A stretch of DNA of 64,000 bases, taken from positions 1-64,000 of the forward strand of contig DVLT01000055.1 of NCBI GenBank assembly GCA_018715345.1. Reading direction: 5' to 3'. This DNA is from Candidatus Onthocola gallistercoris (lineage in GTDB: Bacteria; Bacillota; Clostridia; Lachnospirales; Lachnospiraceae). This document shows, piece after piece, positions 62,622 through 64,000 of this stretch. Below the pieces are notes generated by a model. The model was not told where the DNA came from, ran no database searches, and was given only the letters and a program-made list of their open reading frames with translations. Position 1 is the stretch's first letter. Each line of letters starts with the position of its first letter. The translations under genes were made by a program, and so were the position numbers.

Positions 62622-63680
62622 TCAATAACGGTTGTGGACCACCTCAATGGCGCATAGGAAATCACGCAGCTCCAATGTCGTTCCGTCATCCAACACCGCC
62701 TCGCCTGTCAATCTTCCAAACACCTGGTGCTGATCTGTCACGATCAATTTCAGATCCATTCGTGCCTTCCTGTCCAAGATCGGCCGAAAGATCCCTTCCA
62801 GACGGCCGTCTGATGAAGTGATTTCCCAATTCTCCATATAAAGGCTGGCATTATCCGGCCCCTTTGGGATATGCATATCTACTTCTTCCAGCTTATGCAG
62901 CTTTCCATCATAGATCAGGGCATTTTCCGTCGCCGATGATCGGTCGCTGAAGCCATAGCCGATATTCATACCAAAGGGCTTACCGCCAATCCAACCGCTT
63001 CCGGTACCCCAATACCACGTATTGTCATAAGTCCAAACACCTCTTCCCCAATCCAGCACACCCATGGCTGTGGATGAAGAAAACCGATATTCTTTACTTC
63101 CCAGGCGGACAATACCGCTGGCAGGCATACAGTTGATCTTCTGGTTATAGTAAAAGGCTTTCGGATCCTCTTTCCATGGTGTGGCGATACACATGCTCTC
63201 AAGCGCCGGATCCTGTTTCAGCCAGATTTCTGCGCTGAGGGTATCTTCTCCAGAAAATCTGCGGAACTTGCACTGGATCCTGCGCCGGCCATCCATGACC
63301 GAATACTTGATGTGGGCCCGCCCATTCTGGACCTCTGCCTGACTTCTGTCCGAATGGCTTCCCAGATGGAATCTACCCATCGGAAAAGCCGTGAGCGTTG
63401 TCTGGGTCTGTTCCTCTTCCTTGTCAAAATCCAGCCAGGAAGCGCTCAGCATTCCTGCATATCCCAGATCTGCCAGGGTAAAAGCCACGCCAAAATGATC
63501 ATTATATACAAGATAATAGTCCCATTCCTTGATCCGAAGCCGGGAAGCCTGGATCTTGTTCCGGTCGTATTTCCAGACCAGTCTGCGCGCATATCCCGGT
63601 TCTCCCACACAGCCTTTGCTGTCCAGTAAAGGCTGTTCTTTCAATACTTCATGTTGTCTGTCTTTAATGAATGTTTTCAT
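62622..63680 (-). CDS. DUF2804 domain protein
   Basis: Encodes 352 residues from the ATG at 63680 (GGAAGGATGCTT upstream). Beta-rich, tryptophan-rich protein with AMGVLDWGRGVWTYDNTWYW and GFSDRSSATENALIYDGKLH, the DUF2804 pattern, which resembles lipocalin-like (hydroxyneurosporene synthase/AttH) folds. No signal peptide. Function unknown. Confidence 0.85.
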   Translation of the reverse strand: MKTFIKDRQHEVLKEQPLLDSKGCVGEPGYARRLVWKYDRNKIQASRLRIKEWDYYLVYNDHFGVAFTLADLGYAGMLSASWLDFDKEEEQTQTTLTAFPMGRFHLGSHSDRSQAEVQNGRAHIKYSVMDGRRRIQCKFRRFSGEDTLSAEIWLKQDPALESMCIATPWKEDPKAFYYNQKINCMPASGIVRLGSKEYRFSSSTAMGVLDWGRGVWTYDNTWYWGTGSGWIGGKPFGMNIGYGFSDRSSATENALIYDGKLHKLEEVDMHIPKGPDNASLYMENWEITSSDGRLEGIFRPILDRKARMDLKLIVTDQHQVFGRLTGEAVLDDGTTLELRDFLCAIEVVHNRY

Positions 63681-63771
63681 AAGCATCCTTCCTTTCACGT
63701 CTTGCGATCATTCCGGCGCCACAACATTTTTTTCGCACCATTCTTTTGCTGTCGCGATCCATGCTTCCATA

Positions 63772-64000
63772 TCACAGCATTTTATAGATCAGATCCGGTC
63801 TGGATACTTTTTCCGGCACGATCACAAACCCATCCTCAAGGGCTTTCAGCCACTGGGATCCCAAAGGTTTCCGATGATGTACCCAGGCCAGTATCTCGCC
63901 TTTTTCCACCTTATCCGCCACTTTTTTGTTCAGGACAATGCCCACTTCCGGCCAGATCTCATCTTCCTTTGTGGCTCTTCCGGCCCCGATCTGCATGGCC
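63772..64000 (-). CDS. Pyrimidine-nucleoside phosphorylase, C-terminal fragment
   Basis: The frame is open to the window edge, so only the last 75 residues are visible: MQIGAGRATKEDEIWPEVGI and VHHRKPLGSQWLKAL fit the PYNP C-terminal domain. The enzyme splits thymidine or uridine to base and sugar-1-phosphate. The usual WPEVGI position reads DPAVGI in many homologues. The stop is followed by a 20-codon frame (63708-63770) without a ribosome binding site. Confidence 0.8.
   Translation of the reverse strand, partial: AMQIGAGRATKEDEIWPEVGIVLNKKVADKVEKGEILAWVHHRKPLGSQWLKALEDGFVIVPEKVSRPDLIYKML

Noticed and set aside
63708..63770. 20-codon frame after the pyrimidine-nucleoside phosphorylase stop
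   Set aside because: MEAWIATAKEWCEKNVV looks protein-like, but there is no ribosome binding site and it is too short to assign; it might be a remnant of a following gene.

Overview
The window looks like chromosome of a spore-forming, Gram-positive clostridium, most likely a gut Lachnospiraceae. Supporting signs are the Firmicutes block mazG-hup-rqcP-yabP-yabQ-divIC-spoIIE-tilS-hpt-ftsH, further sporulation genes (cotH, bofA-like, pdaB), a Tad-type pilus locus of the clostridial kind (Flp1-like pilin, DUF5702, FHA/DUF6382), BMP-type nucleoside ABC transport, strong AGGAGG ribosome binding sites and intermediate GC content. This assignment rests on protein families recognised by eye, not on a search.

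Layout: 1-2.2 kb holds the end of a CotH-family gene and a 5'-truncated large serine recombinase, the only clear mobile-element remnant. A HIT protein and a sensorless histidine kinase follow. 3.6-13.4 kb is one leftward Tad pilus operon: prepilin peptidase, TadZ-like, TadA, TadB, TadC, a 55-residue Flp pilin, DUF5702, two TadE-like proteins, a second prepilin peptidase and an FHA protein, with a good sigma-A-type promoter near 13,360. 13.5-17.9 kb holds a BofA-like protein, glycogen branching enzyme, an alpha-amylase-family enzyme and a TetR repressor with an operator-like palindrome inside its own promoter. 18-20.7 kb has an acetyltransferase and a TPR protein with a degenerate AAA-like domain. 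20.8-21.7 kb has no intact gene but carries a promoter, a terminator and decayed or RNA-like sequence. 21.8-28.6 kb is a three-gene SMC-like (MksBEF/Wadjet JetABC-like) operon with no nuclease gene beside it.

28.7-35.4 kb is housekeeping: a PTS IIC-like membrane protein beside NiaR, PdaB, purine nucleoside phosphorylase, a hypoxanthine-DNA glycosylase, homoserine dehydrogenase and ferritin. 35.5-45 kb is a purine nucleoside and base salvage region: ABC ATPase, two permeases, two paralogous BMP lipoproteins, a CMP/dCMP-type deaminase, adenosine deaminase and an amidohydrolase. Two 47-nt palindromic terminators there are related by compensatory changes. Next come DUF1848, an EamA transporter, lrgAB, tRNA-Tyr and tRNA-Leu, and a neopullulanase-like GH13. 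50.9-59.4 kb is the ftsH...mazG cluster. The window ends with superoxide dismutase, a nucleotidyltransferase, a VanZ protein, tRNA-Ala and tRNA-Thr, an ArsC/Spx-like protein, DUF2804 and the 3' end of a pyrimidine-nucleoside phosphorylase.

The most interesting items are the nuclease-less SMC trio with Asn in place of the Walker B glutamate, the adjacent gene-less transcription unit, the covarying terminator/promoter modules in the purine region, a C-rich small RNA candidate upstream of the GH13 gene, and the TPR protein with a dead-looking ATPase fold.
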